In this document: positions 15,732 through 24,262 of the stretch, one piece after another
How the letters are laid out: each line of letters opens with the position of its first letter
Numbering within the stretch: position 1 is the first letter of the stretch
Assembly (NCBI RefSeq): GCF_018129025.1
Contig: NZ_JAAEDI010000004.1
Location: 62,001 to 126,000 of the forward strand
Direction: 5' to 3'
Origin: Neoroseomonas terrae
GTDB lineage: Bacteria; Pseudomonadota; Alphaproteobacteria; Acetobacterales; Acetobacteraceae
Length of the DNA: 64,000 bases
Notes under the pieces: model-generated
Databases searched by the model: none
What the model was told of the DNA's origin: nothing
Seen by the model: the letters and a program-made list of their open reading frames with translations, nothing else
Position numbers and translations under genes: made by a program

Positions 15732-16544
15732 ATGAACCGCGCGCGACGCGGTCGGCCCGCACCCTCTCTCGCGGCACCGGCGGCGGTGACGGATGCTGCT
15801 CAGCTCCTGGCCGGCAGCCAGCCGCTTTACGCATCAGTGGCGACGGCACTCGCGGCGGAGATCCTCGACGGCCGGCGCCCCGTGGGCACGCTGCTGCCGA
15901 CGGAACAGGAGCTGTGCCAAAGCTTCGGCGTCAGCCGGTCGACCGTGCGGCAGGCGCTCCGCCGACTCGGGGAACTCGGCCTGGTCGCGGGTGCGCAGGG
16001 GGTCGGCACGCGCGTCGTCGCCGACCAGCCGCGCGGGCAATACGTGCTTGCCGTGCAGTCCGTGACGGATGTCATGGGCTATGCGGCGCGTGCCCGGCTG
16101 GAGATCGGCGGGCGGGAAACGGTCACCGCCGACGCGCTGCTGGCCGACCGCATCGGCTGCCAGCCGGGGTCGCGCTGGGTCCATGTCTCGGGCCTGCGGC
16201 GTCCAGCGGAAGGGCGCGGCATCATCTCGATCTGCGATCTGTACATCGCCGATGAGTTCGCGGAGCTCGCCATGTCCGACGAGCTCGCGGCGACGCCGGC
16301 CTATCGGCTCATCGCGCGCCGGCGCGGCATCGCCGTGGAGGCGGTGGAACAGGACATCGGCGCGATCGCGCTCGACACGGCGCAGGCGGCGGCGCTCGGC
16401 GTCGCGGAGGGATCGCCGGGCCTGCATATCCGCCGGCAGTTCTTCGCCGCGGCGGGCAAGCTGATCGAAGCGACGACGAACATCCACGCGGCGGCGGAGC
16501 ACTTCGTCTATTCGCTGAGGCTCGGGGCGCCGGAGGACGCGTAA
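15732..16544 (+). CDS. GntR-family (HutC subfamily) transcriptional regulator
   Basis: This 270-residue regulator has an N-terminal winged HTH (SQPLYASVATALAAEILDG, LPTEQELCQSFGVSRSTVRQ, LGLVAGAQGVGTRV). A C-terminal UTRA effector-binding domain follows, so it belongs to the HutC/FarR-like subfamily. It probably represses the divergent Bug receptor gene and, through the second operator copy, the MmgE/PrpD and enoyl-CoA hydratase promoters. The ligand is unknown, presumably the carboxylate or CoA ester degraded by the module. The ATG at 15732 is the first that leaves a short tail ahead of the HTH. An 8-bp stem terminator with a T-run follows. Confidence 0.88.
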   Translation: MNRARRGRPAPSLAAPAAVTDAAQLLAGSQPLYASVATALAAEILDGRRPVGTLLPTEQELCQSFGVSRSTVRQALRRLGELGLVAGAQGVGTRVVADQPRGQYVLAVQSVTDVMGYAARARLEIGGRETVTADALLADRIGCQPGSRWVHVSGLRRPAEGRGIISICDLYIADEFAELAMSDELAATPAYRLIARRRGIAVEAVEQDIGAIALDTAQAAALGVAEGSPGLHIRRQFFAAAGKLIEATTNIHAAAEHFVYSLRLGAPEDA

Positions 16545-16555
16545 GAAAAGAAGAG

Positions 16556-16591
16556 CGGGGGAGTGAACTCCCCCGAATCCCCCTCCTTTTT
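16556..16591 (+). terminator. Rho-independent terminator of the gntR gene
   Basis: CGGGGGAG at 16556-16563 pairs with CTCCCCCG at 16568-16575 around loop TGAA. A C/T-rich stretch with a TTTTT run near 16587 follows. It lies just after the gntR stop. Confidence 0.7.
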
Positions 16592-16632
16592 CTATCAGTT
16601 GGAGACTGACAGCCGAGGTCGGCGCCAATAGC

Positions 16633-16673
16633 CAGAAAAAGGGTGGGGGTTCGGGGGAGGTTCTCCTCCCCCG
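16633..16673 (-). terminator. Terminator cassette of the MmgE/PrpD gene, copy 1 of 2
   Basis: CGGGGGAGG/CCTCCCCCG (9 bp, loop TTCT) lies at 16652-16673. Read on the minus strand it is followed by a C-rich spacer and TTTTT at 16636-16640. It begins 4 nt after the MmgE/PrpD stop. The 41-nt cassette recurs with one mismatch at 51501-51541. Confidence 0.75.
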
Positions 16674-16677
16674 ACCT

Positions 16678-18096
16678 TCAGCCGGCCAGCGCCTCGGCGA
16701 GCGGCGCGACGTCGGCCAACTCGTCCACCCGCCACAGCATCTCCAGCGCCTGCTTCGCACGCGCCTCGCCCAGCCGCGGCGCGGCGAGGCCGAGGAACTT
16801 CTCGATCACCGCCTCGTCGCTCAGTGGCTTGGTCGCGGAGCCGTAGGGCTCCATCACGGTGCGCCGCAGGACGCGGCCATCCGTGGTCGTCACGGCCACT
16901 TTCGCGCCGCGCTTGCGCGGGTAGATATCGTCGCACTCGGCCTCGACCTCGGTGAGGATGCGCGGGGCGAGGCCCAGGATCGCTTCGTCGGCGCGCTCCG
17001 CCTCCCCGAAATCGGCGAGCGTCACGCGGCCGCGCACGAGGGCGGTGGCGACAACGAAGGGGATGCTCATCTGCGCGGTGGTCATCTCGGACCAGCCGAC
17101 CTTGCCGTGGGCCGCAGCGACGGCGTAGCTGCCGATGTCCACGGCCTTCACCTGGTCGGCGGTGAGGCCGTCATCCGCTGCCATTTCGAGTACCGCATCC
17201 ACCATGGCGTGGATGTGCCGGCAGGAAGCGTAGGGCTTCATGTAGCAGTTCGCGACAGCGAAGCGGGACTTCGGGTGATTGTCGCCGGCCGCGAGGATGT
17301 CGAGCGTCGAATAGTCGAACTGGCCGGTATCCCCGCCGGCATAGGCGTTGAAGTAGCCGTCCTTGAACTCCAGCGCGCCGCGAGGTGCGGGCAGGCCAGC
17401 TTCGGTCAGCAGGGCGGCGAGCACGCCCTCGCGCGTGGCATGCCCCGGGTGGGTCCGCTTCACGTCGCCGCCTGCGAGGAAGGTGAAGAGGCCCGCGGCC
17501 GAGGAGGCGGCGGTGCCGATGACATTCTCCACTTGGTCGGCATCATAGTTGAGCAGCACGGCGGCGGTGCAGCCGGCGGCGAAAACGCCCGCGGTGCCGG
17601 TGTTGTGAAAGCCCCGCCAGCGTGCGCGGGGATGGCTGGCCGCCGAGATGCGGCAGGCGACCTCGTAACCGGCGACAACGGAGGCGAGGAAGGTCTCGCC
17701 GTCCACGTGGCGCTGCGCGCCGAGCGCCAGCGCAGCCGGGACGACGACGCCGCCGGGATGGACGGAACCGGCCCGATAGCCGTCGTCGAGTTCCAGCCCA
17801 TGGCCGCAGGTGCCGCCGACATAGGCGGCGGAGAGCACGTCGTAGCGCTGCTGCACGCCGGCCATCGGGACCGTGCCAGCGCCGATGCCGGCGGCAGCGA
17901 AGGCCTTCTCCACCGATGCTGTCGCATCCTGCGTGGCGCCGGCGATCATCGCGCCGAGCGTGTCGATGGTGTGGCGCCGCGCGGCATGCCGTGCGAAATC
18001 GTCGACCTGCGCGAGGTCGAGGCCCGCCACGAACTCCGAGAGGACGCGCGTGGGGCCGGTCGTCGTGGCGCGGGCGTCTGGGATGGGCATGTCCAT
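16678..18096 (-). CDS. MmgE/PrpD-family protein
   Basis: This 472-residue protein belongs to the superfamily that contains 2-methylcitrate dehydratase PrpD, cis-aconitate decarboxylase and immune-responsive gene 1. Family features are GATQDATASVEKAF in the first helical domain, the conserved GHGLELDDGYRAGSVHPGG loop, and the second-domain CRHIHAMVDAVLEM. The exact reaction is unknown; a dehydratase or decarboxylase acting on a tricarboxylate-like substrate is likely. The ATG at 18096 has AAGGA upstream. It diverges from the enoyl-CoA hydratase gene, and a GntR operator copy lies between them. Confidence 0.88.
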   Translation of the reverse strand: MDMPIPDARATTTGPTRVLSEFVAGLDLAQVDDFARHAARRHTIDTLGAMIAGATQDATASVEKAFAAAGIGAGTVPMAGVQQRYDVLSAAYVGGTCGHGLELDDGYRAGSVHPGGVVVPAALALGAQRHVDGETFLASVVAGYEVACRISAASHPRARWRGFHNTGTAGVFAAGCTAAVLLNYDADQVENVIGTAASSAAGLFTFLAGGDVKRTHPGHATREGVLAALLTEAGLPAPRGALEFKDGYFNAYAGGDTGQFDYSTLDILAAGDNHPKSRFAVANCYMKPYASCRHIHAMVDAVLEMAADDGLTADQVKAVDIGSYAVAAAHGKVGWSEMTTAQMSIPFVVATALVRGRVTLADFGEAERADEAILGLAPRILTEVEAECDDIYPRKRGAKVAVTTTDGRVLRRTVMEPYGSATKPLSDEAVIEKFLGLAAPRLGEARAKQALEMLWRVDELADVAPLAEALAG

Positions 18097-18144
18097 GGCT
18101 GCGTTTCCTTCTGCCTAAGCCCCGGCGGGCGGCTTGTTGTCATC

Positions 18145-18166
18145 TTGTGCGGACAAGATTATGACC
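18145..18166. promoter_or_regulatory. Putative GntR operator, copy 2
   Basis: The site reads TTGTGCGGACA then AGATTATGACC, in the divergent gap between MmgE/PrpD (-) and the enoyl-CoA hydratase gene (+). It matches the site at 15693-15714 in 20 of 22 bases. Here CTTGT/ACAAG makes the dyad perfect over a 4-nt spacer. Confidence 0.65.
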
Positions 18167-18212
18167 GCGGCCATCTGAACGCAAGCTGGCGGCGACACGA
18201 GGAAACGAGAGC

Positions 18213-18995
18213 ATGACCGAGCCCGACACCCTTCTCGAAGCGCAGGACGGGTTCGTCGTCACGCTGTCGATCAACCGGCCGCCCAACAACCACATCAACC
18301 GGGACCTGATCGTCCGCCTCGCCGAACGGCTGGAGGCGCTGGATGAGGATGAGGGCTGCCGCGCCATCGTGCTGACCGGCGCGGGCAAGCACTTCTGCGC
18401 GGGGGCAGATTTCTCGAAGGGTGATTCGGGCGGGCTGGCCTCGCCGGAGGGCAAGCCCGGGCGCATCCTGTATGTCGAGGCGACGCGGCTGTTCCGCACG
18501 CGGAAGCCCATCGTCGCGGCGGTGCAGGGGGCGGCGATCGGGGCGGGGCTCGGCCTGGCGGTGGTGGGCGATTTCCGCGTGACCTGTGCGGAGGCGCGGT
18601 ATTCGGCGAATTTCGCCCGGCTCGGTTTCCATGCCGGCTTCGGGCTGTCCTACACGTTGCCGCGGCTGATCGGGGAACAGAAGGCCGCGCTGATGTTCTA
18701 CACCGGTCGCCGCATCGATGGGACGGAGGCGGAACGCATCGGCCTGGCCGACATGCTGGTGCCGCAGGCGGAGGTCCTGCCCGCGGCGCAGGCGCTCGCG
18801 AAGGAGGTGGCGGTGTCCTCGCCGGCCGCGGTGCAAAGCATGCGGGCGTCGATGCGCCGCGACATGGCGGTGGAGTTCGAGCGCGCGACGGAGCGCGAGT
18901 TCCACCAGCAGAGCTGGCAGCGCCAGATGGAGGATTTCGCCGAGGGGCGCGCCGCGATGAGCGAGCGCCGCGAGCCGAACTTCAAGGGCCGCTGA
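18213..18995 (+). CDS. Enoyl-CoA hydratase/isomerase family protein
   Basis: This crotonase-fold enzyme of 260 residues most likely hydrates a 2-enoyl-CoA. The oxyanion-hole motifs are present: LTGAGKHFCAGADFSKGD at about 51-68 and VQGAAIGAGLGLAVVGDFRV at about 107-126. The catalytic Glu positions of rat hydratase are not obviously conserved, so isomerase or hydrolase activity is possible. GAGGAAACGAGAGC provides the ribosome site. The acyl-CoA synthetase gene begins 4 nt after the stop, so the two form one transcript with the acyl-CoA dehydrogenase gene. Confidence 0.9.
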   Translation: MTEPDTLLEAQDGFVVTLSINRPPNNHINRDLIVRLAERLEALDEDEGCRAIVLTGAGKHFCAGADFSKGDSGGLASPEGKPGRILYVEATRLFRTRKPIVAAVQGAAIGAGLGLAVVGDFRVTCAEARYSANFARLGFHAGFGLSYTLPRLIGEQKAALMFYTGRRIDGTEAERIGLADMLVPQAEVLPAAQALAKEVAVSSPAAVQSMRASMRRDMAVEFERATEREFHQQSWQRQMEDFAEGRAAMSERREPNFKGR

Positions 18996-18999
18996 GGGG

Positions 19000-21090
19000 A
19001 TGAACGCGATCTCCGACCGCGCGGTGCTGGCCGATGCGATCTTCCGCCCGCGCGCCATCGCGCTGATCGGCGCGACCGCCGACCAGACGAAGAACAATGC
19101 GCGCGCCCAGCGCGTGCTGAAGAAGAACGGCTATGGCGGCCGCATCCTGCCGATCAACCCGAAGGCGGCGGAGATCATGGGGGATACGGCGTATCCCGAT
19201 ATCCGCGCGGCCCCCGGGCCGGTCGACCATGCCTTCATCATGGTGCCCGCGGCCGCGGTGCCGGACGCGATCGCCGGCTGTGTCGAGAAGGGCGTGAAGG
19301 TCGCGACGCTGTACAGCGCAGGCTTCGCGGAGCTGGGCGCCGAGGGGCGCGCGGCGCAGGACCGCATCGTCGCGATGGCACGCGAAGGCGGGCTGCGGCT
19401 GATCGGGCCGAACTGCCTCGGTCTGGTCAACGTCACCGATGGCGTGCCGATCACCAACAACGCGGCGGTCGAGGCCGAGGCGCTGAAGCCGGGCTGGCTC
19501 TCGGTGGTGTCGCAGAGCGGGTCGATCATGGGCGCGCTGCTGTCGCGCGCCATGGCCCGCAACTTCACCTTCGCGAAGCTGGTCAGCGTCGGCAATGAGA
19601 GCGACATCGGCGCCGGCGAGATGGCCGAGCTGATGGTCGAGGACGCGGCGACGCGTTGCGTGCTGATGTTCCTCGAAACGCTGCGCGATGCGCCGAAGCT
19701 GGCGGCGGCGGCGCGGCGCGCCCATGCGCTGGGCAAGCCCATCATCGTCTACAAGCTCGGCCGGTCGGATGTCGGGCGGCAGATCGCCGTGTCGCATACC
19801 GGCGCGATGGTGGGCGCGGATGAACTCGCCGCGACCTTCTTCCGGGAGAACGGCATCCTGCGTGTCGAGACCCTGGAAGCGCTGGTGGAACTGCCGCGAC
19901 TGGTGCTGGGGCGCACGCCGCCCAAGGGCAATCGCGTCGCGGTGCTGACCGGCACGGGCGGCGGGGCCGCGATGGTGGTGGATGGTGTCGGGCTGCGCGG
20001 GGATGGCGTGGTCGGACCGACGCCGGAGATGCGGGCGCGACTGGCGGCCCAGGGCGTCGAGGTGAGCGACTCCCCGCTCATCGACCTGCCGATGGGCGGT
20101 GGCAAGGGCCAGTACACGACGGTGCTGAAGGAGCTTGTCGCATCTGACCATTGCGACGCGGTGGTCGCGGTGCTGGGTTCCACGGCCCGCCTGCGGCCGA
20201 CGCAGGTGAACGATAACGTGCTCGACGTCTATGACGGGTCGAAGCCGATCGCCGTGTTTGCCGCACCCCAGGCGGATGAGGCGATCCGCATCTGCGACGA
20301 GGCCGGCATCGCGGCTTTCCGCACGCCGGAGACCTGTGCGGATGCGCTGCACACCTTCCTGAACTGGCGCGCGCCGAAGCCGGTGGAGAACGTGCCGGCT
20401 GCCGCCTGGCGCGGCGCGGCGGAGAAGCTCTACGCCGTCGGCGCGCCGCGGCTCGATGAGGCGCAGGCCTGCGGGGTGTTCGAAGCACTCGGCATCGAAG
20501 GCCCCGGCAGCCGCATCGTGGCGACCCCGGCCGAAGCGGCGGGCTTCACCGGGCCGGTCGCGGTGAAGCTGCTGTCGCCCGACATCCTCCACAAGACCGA
20601 TGCCGGGCTGGTGCGGTTGAATGTCGAGGGCGATGCCGCGATCGGTGCGACCGTTGCCGAGCTGCTGAAGATCGCGGCGGAGAACTTCCCGAAGGCCGAG
20701 GTGAAGGGCGTGCTGGTCGCGCCGATGCATCGCGGCCTCGCGGAAGTCATCCTCGGTTATCGGCGCGATCCCGAGGTCGGGCCGGTGGTGATGCTCGGCA
20801 TGGGTGGCGTGCTGGCGGAGCTGAAGCGCAGCTACTGCGTGCGGCTGGCGCCCGTGACCGAGGCGACCGCGATGGAGATGATCGCGGCGCTGCCGGAGCT
20901 GAAGCTGATCCAGGGGTTCCGCAACCTGCCGCGTGGCGATGTCGCGGCGCTGGCGCGCGCCATCCGTTCGATCTCGCTGCTCGCCTGCCTCGATGGCGCG
21001 GCCGTGCAGGAAGCCGAGATCAACCCCCTCATCATCCGTGCCGAAGGGCAGGGGGCCGTCGCGGTCGACGGTCTCATCGCCCTCGGCTGA
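19000..21090 (+). CDS. ADP-forming acyl-CoA synthetase (acetate-CoA ligase family)
   Basis: This single-chain 696-residue enzyme joins a carboxylic acid to CoA with ATP hydrolysis to ADP. Domains run in order: a CoA-binding Rossmann domain (FRPRAIALIGAT at 9-20), a succinyl-CoA-ligase-like domain (SQSGSIMGALLSRA; phosphorylatable His in VSHTGAMVGAD near 265), and an ATP-grasp C-terminal domain (GPVAVKLLSPDILHKTDAG; AEINPLIIRAEG). The architecture is that of fused alpha/beta NDP-forming synthetases. Placed between a hydratase and a dehydrogenase gene, it probably activates the acid imported by the nearby Bug receptor. The start lies 4 nt after the previous stop. Confidence 0.9.
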   Translation: MNAISDRAVLADAIFRPRAIALIGATADQTKNNARAQRVLKKNGYGGRILPINPKAAEIMGDTAYPDIRAAPGPVDHAFIMVPAAAVPDAIAGCVEKGVKVATLYSAGFAELGAEGRAAQDRIVAMAREGGLRLIGPNCLGLVNVTDGVPITNNAAVEAEALKPGWLSVVSQSGSIMGALLSRAMARNFTFAKLVSVGNESDIGAGEMAELMVEDAATRCVLMFLETLRDAPKLAAAARRAHALGKPIIVYKLGRSDVGRQIAVSHTGAMVGADELAATFFRENGILRVETLEALVELPRLVLGRTPPKGNRVAVLTGTGGGAAMVVDGVGLRGDGVVGPTPEMRARLAAQGVEVSDSPLIDLPMGGGKGQYTTVLKELVASDHCDAVVAVLGSTARLRPTQVNDNVLDVYDGSKPIAVFAAPQADEAIRICDEAGIAAFRTPETCADALHTFLNWRAPKPVENVPAAAWRGAAEKLYAVGAPRLDEAQACGVFEALGIEGPGSRIVATPAEAAGFTGPVAVKLLSPDILHKTDAGLVRLNVEGDAAIGATVAELLKIAAENFPKAEVKGVLVAPMHRGLAEVILGYRRDPEVGPVVMLGMGGVLAELKRSYCVRLAPVTEATAMEMIAALPELKLIQGFRNLPRGDVAALARAIRSISLLACLDGAAVQEAEINPLIIRAEGQGAVAVDGLIALG

Positions 21091-21110
21091 CCACGACAGG
21101 ACGCGTAGCG

Positions 21111-22277
21111 ATGACGATCATCACCGAAGAGGCCCGCATGCTGCAGGACCTCGTCGCCAAATTCGTGGAACGCGAGCTGATCCCGCTGGAGCCGGCCGTG
21201 CTGGCGCGCGAGGCATCGGGCCAGAAATGGGCGATGACCGAGGCGGAGGAATCCGCGGTCATGGCGAAGTGCAAGGAACTCGGCCTTTGGGGCCTGGACG
21301 TGCCGGAGGAGATGGGCGGCGCGAACCTCGACAACGTCACGCGCATGCTGGTGGAGGAGGAAGTCTCCCGCACCATCACGCCCTTCGAGTTCCCGCCCGA
21401 CAGCCCGAACCTGCACATGATGCTGTCGGTGGTGAACGAGTATCAGCGCGAGCGGTATCTCCAGCCCTATGCCGACGGCACGGCGAAGTCGGGCATCGCG
21501 ATCTCCGAGCCCGGCGCCGGCGGCGACCCGGCGGGCATGATCACCCGGGCGCGCAAGGACGGCACCGACTGGGTCATCAACGGCCGCAAGATCTGGGTCA
21601 GCCGCGTGCCGGCCGCGGACTTCATCATCGTCATGGCGCGCACCGGCGAGGGCAAGCGCGCCGAGGGCATGACCGCCTTCATCGTCGAGAAGGACACGCC
21701 GGGCTTCATCATCGAGCGCGAGATCAAGATGATCGGCGGCCGGCTGACCTATGAGCTGGTCTTCGACGAATGCCGCGTGCCGGAAAGCCAGGTGCTGGGC
21801 GCGCTCGGGCAGGGCTATGAGCCGATGCAGCTGCGGCTGAACGTGCGCCGCCTGCAGATGGGCGCTCGCTGCGTCGGGATGTGCCGCCGCGCCATCGAGA
21901 TGATGACCGAGCAGGCGAAGCAGCGCGTGACCTTCGGCGTGCCGCTCGCCGAGCGCCAGGCCATCCAGTGGTGGATCGCGGATGCCGCCATCAAGATCCA
22001 TGCGACGCGGCTGATGGTGCTGTCCGCCGCTGAGAAGATGGATCGCGGCGAGGACGTCAAGGACGAGGCGTCGATGATCAAGGTCTTCTCGACCGAGATG
22101 GCGCGCGACGTGCTGGACCAGGCCATGCAGACCTTCGGCGCCATGGGCATGACGAAGGAAATGCCGCTGCAGCTGTTCGCGCAGCAGGCGCGGCTGATGC
22201 GCATCTACGAAGGCCCGACCGAGGTGCATCGCATGGCGATCGCGAAGCGCGTGCTGCGGCGCGGTTCGGCGTTCTGA
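21111..22277 (+). CDS. Acyl-CoA dehydrogenase
   Basis: This FAD enzyme of 388 residues introduces the alpha,beta double bond into an acyl-CoA. Family motifs are AISEPGAGGDPAGMITRA (FAD/substrate loop), GRKIWVSR, and the C-terminal RIYEGPTEVHRMAIAKRVL, which carries the second FAD contact. It lies 20 nt downstream of the acyl-CoA synthetase and is the last gene of the three-gene plus-strand operon. The chain length preferred cannot be told. It is convergent with the cysteine synthase gene. Confidence 0.92.
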   Translation: MTIITEEARMLQDLVAKFVERELIPLEPAVLAREASGQKWAMTEAEESAVMAKCKELGLWGLDVPEEMGGANLDNVTRMLVEEEVSRTITPFEFPPDSPNLHMMLSVVNEYQRERYLQPYADGTAKSGIAISEPGAGGDPAGMITRARKDGTDWVINGRKIWVSRVPAADFIIVMARTGEGKRAEGMTAFIVEKDTPGFIIEREIKMIGGRLTYELVFDECRVPESQVLGALGQGYEPMQLRLNVRRLQMGARCVGMCRRAIEMMTEQAKQRVTFGVPLAERQAIQWWIADAAIKIHATRLMVLSAAEKMDRGEDVKDEASMIKVFSTEMARDVLDQAMQTFGAMGMTKEMPLQLFAQQARLMRIYEGPTEVHRMAIAKRVLRRGSAF

Positions 22278-22314
22278 CGCCGGCCGGCTTCCGCAGACCG
22301 GTCGGGGACGCCGG

Positions 22315-23280
22315 TCAGAGCCCGGCGAAAAGGCGCGTCGAGAGGTAGCGTTCCGCGAAGGAGGGGGCGATGGCGACGACGAGGCGCCCCTCCATCGGCC
22401 TCTCGCGCGCCACGACGAGCGCGGCGGCGAGGGCAGCGCCGGAGGAGATGCCGATCGGCAGTCCTTCCTCCCGCGCGCAGCGGCGCGCCATGTCGATGGC
22501 ATCCTGCTCGCCGACACGCATGACGGCGTCGAGCAGGTCCAGTTCCAGCACGGCCGGCTTGAAGCCAGCGCCGATGCCCTGGATGTCGTGCGGACCGGGC
22601 TCTTCACCCGACAGCACGGCGGATTCGGCGGGTTCCACGCCGATCACGCGCAAACCGTTGCGGCGCGGCTTCAGTAGCCGGGCGATGCCGGTCAGCGTGC
22701 CGCCGGTGCCGATGCCGCCGACGACCGCATCGACCTCGCCGCCGGTGTCGGCCCAGATCTCCTCGGCCGTGGTCGCAGCGTGGATGTCGGGGTTCGCCGG
22801 GTTGTCGAATTGCCGCGGCATCCAGGCGCCGGGAGTGGAGGCGAGGATCGCCTCGGCGCGGGCTATGGCGCCGGCCATGCCACGCTTCGCGGGCGTCAAC
22901 TCCAGCTCCGCGCCCATCAGCCGCATCATTCGGCGGCGTTCGATGCTCGCGCCGTCCGGCATCACGACGATCAGGCGGTAGCCCTTGGCCGCGGCGGCGA
23001 AGGCGAGGGCGATGCCGGTGTTGCCGGAGGTGGGTTCCACCAGCACGGAGCGGTCGGGCGCGATCAGACCGCCCCGTTCCGCGGCCTCGACCATCGCGAG
23101 GCCGATGCGGTCCTTCACCGAGCCCAGCGGGTTGAAGAATTCGAGCTTCAGGGCGACGCGCGCCGCCAGTCCCTCGGCTGCGGCCAGCCGCGGCAGCAGC
23201 ACGAGCGGCGTGCCGCCCACCGTTTCGAGGATGCTGCCATAGAGGCGGCCGCGCGGGGCGGCGGTTGGCGTCGCCTCCAT
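22315..23280 (-). CDS. cysK: Cysteine synthase (O-acetylserine sulfhydrylase family)
   Basis: This PLP enzyme of 321 residues makes L-cysteine from O-acetylserine and sulfide. Motifs seen are NPLGSVKDRIGLAM (PLP lysine), VEPTSGNTGIALAFAAAAKG (substrate loop), GGIGTGGTLTGIARLL (phosphate loop) and the C-terminal GISSGAALAA. The start at 23280 (MEATPTAAPRG) is chosen because homologues begin about 12 residues before the first strand. In-frame ATGs at 23331 and 23349 exist, and none has a strong ribosome site. An Rrf2 regulator is divergent, as in other cysteine synthase loci, and a sulfur-acquisition operon follows it. Confidence 0.88.
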   Translation of the reverse strand: MEATPTAAPRGRLYGSILETVGGTPLVLLPRLAAAEGLAARVALKLEFFNPLGSVKDRIGLAMVEAAERGGLIAPDRSVLVEPTSGNTGIALAFAAAAKGYRLIVVMPDGASIERRRMMRLMGAELELTPAKRGMAGAIARAEAILASTPGAWMPRQFDNPANPDIHAATTAEEIWADTGGEVDAVVGGIGTGGTLTGIARLLKPRRNGLRVIGVEPAESAVLSGEEPGPHDIQGIGAGFKPAVLELDLLDAVMRVGEQDAIDMARRCAREEGLPIGISSGAALAAALVVARERPMEGRLVVAIAPSFAERYLSTRLFAGL

Positions 23281-23494
23281 GGCTGCGGTGGTCCGCCGGG
23301 CGCGGCTTGGTGGGACGTTTCCTTTGGCCATGGGGAAGGGACGTATCACGGCTGCGCCGCGCCGTTCAGGGGGGAACGATCACTGTCGCCAAGCCACTTC
23401 GTGGAATTTTCCTTCGCGCGGCGCCCGGCGCCCCTCGCAATTCACGCTTCGGTGGCGTAAATAAAACGCGAGAACACTTCGGGAGGGATTCGCC

Positions 23495-23944
23495 ATGCTG
23501 CTGCGCCGGGATCGCGCGCTGACGGCCGTCGCCATCATGCTCGACATCGCTTTCCATGCGGGGCGGACCGGGGAACTGGTTAGCGGCGCCGACGTCGCCG
23601 AGCGCATGGGCGCCGCCCGCCGGGGCGTCGAGCCCGTGTTCCAGGCGCTTTCCCGCGCCGGGCTGCTCGACAGCGTGCGCGGGCCGCGCGGGGGCTATCG
23701 GCTCGGCCGGCGTCCGCGCGAATTGCGCCTGTCGGACATTGTGGCCTGCGTGCGGGAGGATGCCGAACCCTCAGCCGAACTGACCGGCCGGCTGCAGGCG
23801 GCGGTGGTGATGCCGCTGTGGCGGGAGATGGATGCCGAGCTGCGGAACCGACTCGCCGGCGTCACCATCGAGGATCTGTTGAAGCGAGCACAGGCCGCCG
23901 GCCTGCGCCGCGCCGCGGTCGAGCCGCTGAACTTCGCCATCTGA
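23495..23944 (+). CDS. Rrf2-family transcriptional regulator (CymR-like)
   Basis: This winged-HTH regulator of 149 residues begins DRALTAVAIMLDIAFHAG, with recognition region AERMGAARRGVEPVFQALSRAG and wing SVRGPRGGYRLGR, as in Rrf2 proteins. IscR-type members carry three clustered cysteines for an Fe-S cluster; this one has a single Cys (in IVACVRED). It is therefore more like CymR, which senses cysteine supply through a complex with CysK. Its position divergent from cysteine synthase supports a sulfur role. GGGAGG lies upstream of the ATG. Confidence 0.85.
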   Translation: MLLRRDRALTAVAIMLDIAFHAGRTGELVSGADVAERMGAARRGVEPVFQALSRAGLLDSVRGPRGGYRLGRRPRELRLSDIVACVREDAEPSAELTGRLQAAVVMPLWREMDAELRNRLAGVTIEDLLKRAQAAGLRRAAVEPLNFAI

Positions 23945-24124
23945 ACCGGCGCGGCACGCGCCACGGAATCACGAGCGGCATTCGGATAAATCGCGGGCGC
24001 CGACGGCGGAGGGCGGCCGGAGCCTCGCCGGCAGCATGAATGTGGCACGCCAGAGGCCGATGAGGGTCATCATTGGCGCGCGGATAGCTTTGTTCATAAA
24101 AAACTAATCGAAATCGTTTATTGG

Positions 24125-24154
24125 TTGACTTCACGCTCGTGAATCGCTTGTTAT
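24125..24154 (+). promoter_or_regulatory. Promoter with embedded palindrome ahead of the sulfur operon
   Basis: A -35-like TTGACT at 24125-24130 and a -10-like TGTTAT at 24149-24154 are separated by 18 nt. Between them lies TTCACG-CT-CGTGAA (24130-24143), a perfect 6+6 dyad. Transcription would begin only a few nt before the leader ORF at 24161. The AT-rich 24090-24120 stretch could be an UP element. Confidence 0.5.
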
Positions 24155-24160
24155 TCGTCC

Positions 24161-24262
24161 ATGGACACGCGCAGCGCATCGCTCCGGATGATGAGGCTTT
24201 CCGCCGCGGCCCCGCCCGCGGGGATGGGGCGCTGTCGCGGCGGCTGTCGGCGCGCCGGCTGA
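24161..24262 (+). CDS. Candidate cysteine-responsive leader peptide (33 aa)
   Basis: A small open frame starts at ATG 24161 and ends at TGA 24260-24262, encoding 33 residues. It starts with MDTRSASLRMMRL and ends in GRCRGGCRRAG, with two Cys codons (TGT) close to the stop. It precedes SfnB-like, SsuD-like and methionine/sulfonate transport genes and is followed at once by two overlapping GC hairpins. This is the layout of a transcription-attenuation leader, in which ribosome stalling at Cys codons when cysteine is scarce would favour read-through. Identification rests on context and sequence only; I know of no exact family name. Confidence 0.55.
   Translation: MDTRSASLRMMRLSAAAPPAGMGRCRGGCRRAG

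Noticed and set aside
24036-24107. 23-codon plus-strand frame beginning at the ATG at 24036, upstream of the Cys leader
   Set aside because: It lies before the likely promoter at 24125, contains no Cys or other tell-tale codons and has no downstream hairpin of its own.
23450-24160. Riboswitch (SAM or cobalamin type) for the sulfur operon
   Set aside because: I found no conserved riboswitch core motif; the short distance from promoter to the leader ORF leaves no room for an aptamer.
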